NCBI GenBank assembly: GCA_937875615.1
Contig: CALNBU010000089.1
Span: 1-5,764, forward strand
Direction: 5' to 3'
Length of the DNA stretch: 5,764 nucleotides
Source of the DNA: an uncultured Archangium sp.
Lineage (GTDB): Bacteria > Myxococcota > Myxococcia > Myxococcales > Myxococcaceae
The notes under the pieces were generated by a model. The model was not told the DNA's origin. It saw only the letters and a program-made list of their open reading frames with translations, and ran no database searches. This document shows, one piece after another, positions 4,312 through 5,764 of this stretch (positions within the stretch are counted from its first letter, which is position 1; the number at the start of each line of letters is the position of its first letter). Position numbers and translations under genes: made by a program.

Positions 4312-5764
4312 AGAACCTCTCTGCGCTTCTCCTGGCGTCCTTCGTGGCGTTCTCGGCGTGCCCCCAGCAGGTGCAGCCCGACGCGGGCGACATCGACGCA
4401 GGCACCGGTGGCGGAGGTGGTGGGCTGGGTGGCGGCGCGGGCGGTGGCGCGGGTGGAGGCTTCGTCACCGGGGGCGGCTTCGTCACCGACGGCGGGCCGC
4501 GGCCCGAGCTGCGCATCAACCGGGTGCTGCCTCCGCGCGGAGCCTCGGCGGGCGGCACGCCGGTGGTGCTGCAGGGCAGCGGCTTCCTCTCGGGCGTAGC
4601 CGGGACCGGCAGCGTCGCGCGCACGCTCACCAACCTCGAGCTGGGCGGCAACCCGGTGCAGGACCTGCAGATCATCGACGACGAGACGATGGAGTTCCGC
4701 ACCCCGCCCGGCATCGCCGGGCCGGTGACGGTGCGGCTGTCGAACCCCAACGGCACCTTCAACTGCAACAGCTGCTTCACCTACTTCGATGAGCTGTCGG
4801 TGGCCTCCTTCTCCCCCGCCTCGGGCCCGCTGGCCGGCGGCAACGTGGTGACCATCAGCGGAGCGGGCTTCACCTCCGACACCCAGGTCCTGTTCGGTAG
4901 CTTCTCCAGCCCCACCATCACCTTCGTCTCGGCCTCGGAGCTGACCGCGGTGGCGCCGCGGGGCGTCGCGGCCGGGCTGGTGGACCTGGTGGTGTACAAC
5001 AAGAACGGCGTCTCGAGGCAGCGCCGCGCCTACAGCTACCAGCCGGAGCTGCGCATCACCGGCATCGCTCCCGCGGTCGGTGACCTCGCGGGCGGCGACG
5101 TGGTGACGCTGACGGGCACCGGCTTCACCGGCGCCAGCGGGGTGTCGTTCGGCGCCACCCCCGGCACCGCGCTCACCGTGGTGAGCGACACGCAGCTCAC
5201 CGTCACCACGCCCGCCTCGGCGGCCGGCGCGGTCGACGTGGTGGTGACCACGCCGCAGGGCAGCTGGACCACGAAGAAGGGCTTCACCTTCATCGACCCG
5301 GCGGGGAGCTTCGCGGTGTTCGCGGTCTCGCCGCGCCTGGTGCGCGCCGGAGACACCGTGACCCTCACCGGGCAGGCCCTCGACACCGGCGCGCTGACGG
5401 TCACCATCGGCGGAGAGGCGGCCACGGTGAGCACCCGCACCTTCTCCACCGCCGTGTTGACGGTGCCCGCGCGCGGCGCGGCGGCACGCGTGTCAGACGT
5501 GGCCGTGACGCTCGACGCCGAGAACGCGACGCTGGTCGGCGGCGCGACGTGGCGGGTGGAGCTCACCGCCATCAGCCCCAACCGCGGTCCGGTGGCCGGC
5601 GGCACGGCGGCCTCGGTGACGGGCGCGGCGCTCCCTCCCGCAGTCTCGCTCACCGTGGGGACGCTGGCGGCCGCCGACGTGGCGGTCACCTCCGAGACCT
5701 CGCTCACGCTCACCACGCCCGTCGGCAGCGGCGGCGCGGGCAGCGACGTGCGCGTGGTCGACGC
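4308..5764 (+). CDS. IPT/TIG-repeat lipoprotein, C-terminus missing (gene D)
   Basis: At least 485 residues are open to the right edge without a stop. The leader VKNLSALLLASFVAFSAC ends in an acceptable lipobox (FSAC, Cys18), followed by PDAG/DAG spacers and a Gly-rich stalk (32-63). The rest is a string of IPT/TIG immunoglobulin-like domains, recognised by a strand ending in P, a G-x-x-x-G-G turn and a following V-x-L-x-G-x-G-F: domain 1 about 70-160 (GSGF at 90-93), domain 2 165-244 (PLAGGNVVTISGAGF), domain 3 250-328 (DLAGGDVVTLTGTGF), domain 4 337-415 (divergent, RAGDTVTLTGQAL), domain 5 from 419 (PVAGGT), cut by the window end. Domain 1 carries a CNSC pair (153-156) likely to be a disulphide. 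IPT/TIG domains occur in cell-surface receptors and adhesins; here a rod-like binding protein is inferred. The GTG start overlaps gene C by 4 bases. More repeats or a C-terminal domain may follow. Confidence 0.87.
   Translation, partial: MKNLSALLLASFVAFSACPQQVQPDAGDIDAGTGGGGGGLGGGAGGGAGGGFVTGGGFVTDGGPRPELRINRVLPPRGASAGGTPVVLQGSGFLSGVAGTGSVARTLTNLELGGNPVQDLQIIDDETMEFRTPPGIAGPVTVRLSNPNGTFNCNSCFTYFDELSVASFSPASGPLAGGNVVTISGAGFTSDTQVLFGSFSSPTITFVSASELTAVAPRGVAAGLVDLVVYNKNGVSRQRRAYSYQPELRITGIAPAVGDLAGGDVVTLTGTGFTGASGVSFGATPGTALTVVSDTQLTVTTPASAAGAVDVVVTTPQGSWTTKKGFTFIDPAGSFAVFAVSPRLVRAGDTVTLTGQALDTGALTVTIGGEAATVSTRTFSTAVLTVPARGAAARVSDVAVTLDAENATLVGGATWRVELTAISPNRGPVAGGTAASVTGAALPPAVSLTVGTLAAADVAVTSETSLTLTTPVGSGGAGSDVRVVD
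4401..4496 (+). repeat. Gly-rich linker with a short direct repeat, in gene D
   Basis: This encodes residues 32-63 of gene D, almost all Gly with scattered Ala, Leu and two copies of GFVT. The DNA has a 13-base direct repeat, GGCTTCGTCACCG, at 4458-4470 and 4476-4488 (18-base period). It probably forms a flexible tether between the lipid anchor and the first IPT/TIG domain. Low-complexity coding repeats like this are prone to length change by slippage. Confidence 0.75.
4515..5764 (+). repeat. Tandem IPT/TIG-like domain array in gene D
   Basis: Five domains with a period of roughly 80-95 residues start near bases 4515, 4800, 5055, 5316 and 5562. Domains 2, 3 and 5 share the clearest AGG turn; domain 1 has the variant SAGGT plus an insertion at residues 94-108; domain 4 lacks the double Gly. 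The last copy is incomplete at the window edge. Confidence 0.75.

Larger units (their letters stand above)
252..5764 (+). other. Four-gene lipoprotein operon (open at right end)
   Basis: Genes A-D lie on one strand with no intergenic bases: the junctions are ATGA at 1388-1391, GTGA at 2854-2857 and GTGA at 4308-4311. This pattern normally means one mRNA and termination-reinitiation between genes, favouring comparable amounts of the products. The only candidate promoter is ahead of gene A, and no terminator is seen, so the unit probably continues beyond the window. All four products have a lipobox. Confidence 0.85.

Noticed and set aside
5036..5716. 226-codon minus-strand open frame opposite gene D
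   Set aside because: A Ser/Thr/Val/Ala-rich shadow of the IPT/TIG array, with no recognisable motif and no ribosome-binding site seen.
4401..5764. CRISPR array or tandem DNA repeat
   Set aside because: Repetition in this stretch is at protein level (Gly-rich linker and IPT/TIG domains); there are no uniform direct repeats with unique spacers.

Overview
This high-GC window, with strongly G/C-biased third codon positions, looks like a chromosomal segment from a myxobacterium (Myxococcota). The clues are four consecutive secreted lipoproteins with the leader styles common in that group (a lipobox Cys followed by CGGG or by a PDAG/DAG spacer), multi-domain beta-sandwich architectures, and GTG starts inside 4-base overlaps. 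The taxon is an inference; no marker in the window settles genus or species.

Layout. Bases 1-124 (minus strand) hold the first 41 codons of atpG, the gamma subunit of F1Fo ATP synthase. Bases 125-251 are a divergent control region with a promoter-like sequence in each direction and a small GC palindrome between them. From 252 to the end of the window, everything on the plus strand is one tight gene string: (A) 252-1391, a von Willebrand factor A (vWA) lipoprotein with a visible DxSxS metal-binding motif; (B) 1388-2857, a lipoprotein with two ASH/choice-of-anchor-D-like domains, a PKD-like domain and a YfaP/DUF2135-like domain; (C) 2854-4311, a lipoprotein with nine four-cysteine modules followed by two PPC-like beta domains; (D) 4308 to past the window end, a lipoprotein with a Gly-rich stalk and at least five IPT/TIG-like domains. 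Each junction is a 4-base ATGA or GTGA overlap, so the genes are almost certainly co-transcribed and translationally coupled.

Interpretation. Nothing in the four proteins is a recognisable enzyme. All carry a signal peptide with a lipobox and domains that elsewhere mediate extracellular binding or act as spacers. The simplest reading is a set of envelope or cell-surface lipoproteins made together, possibly in fixed stoichiometry, that form or contribute to a surface adhesion/recognition structure. That function is inferred; the operon structure, leaders and domain motifs are read directly from the sequence. The operon may continue beyond base 5764. No RNA genes, mobile elements, CRISPR arrays or terminators were found.
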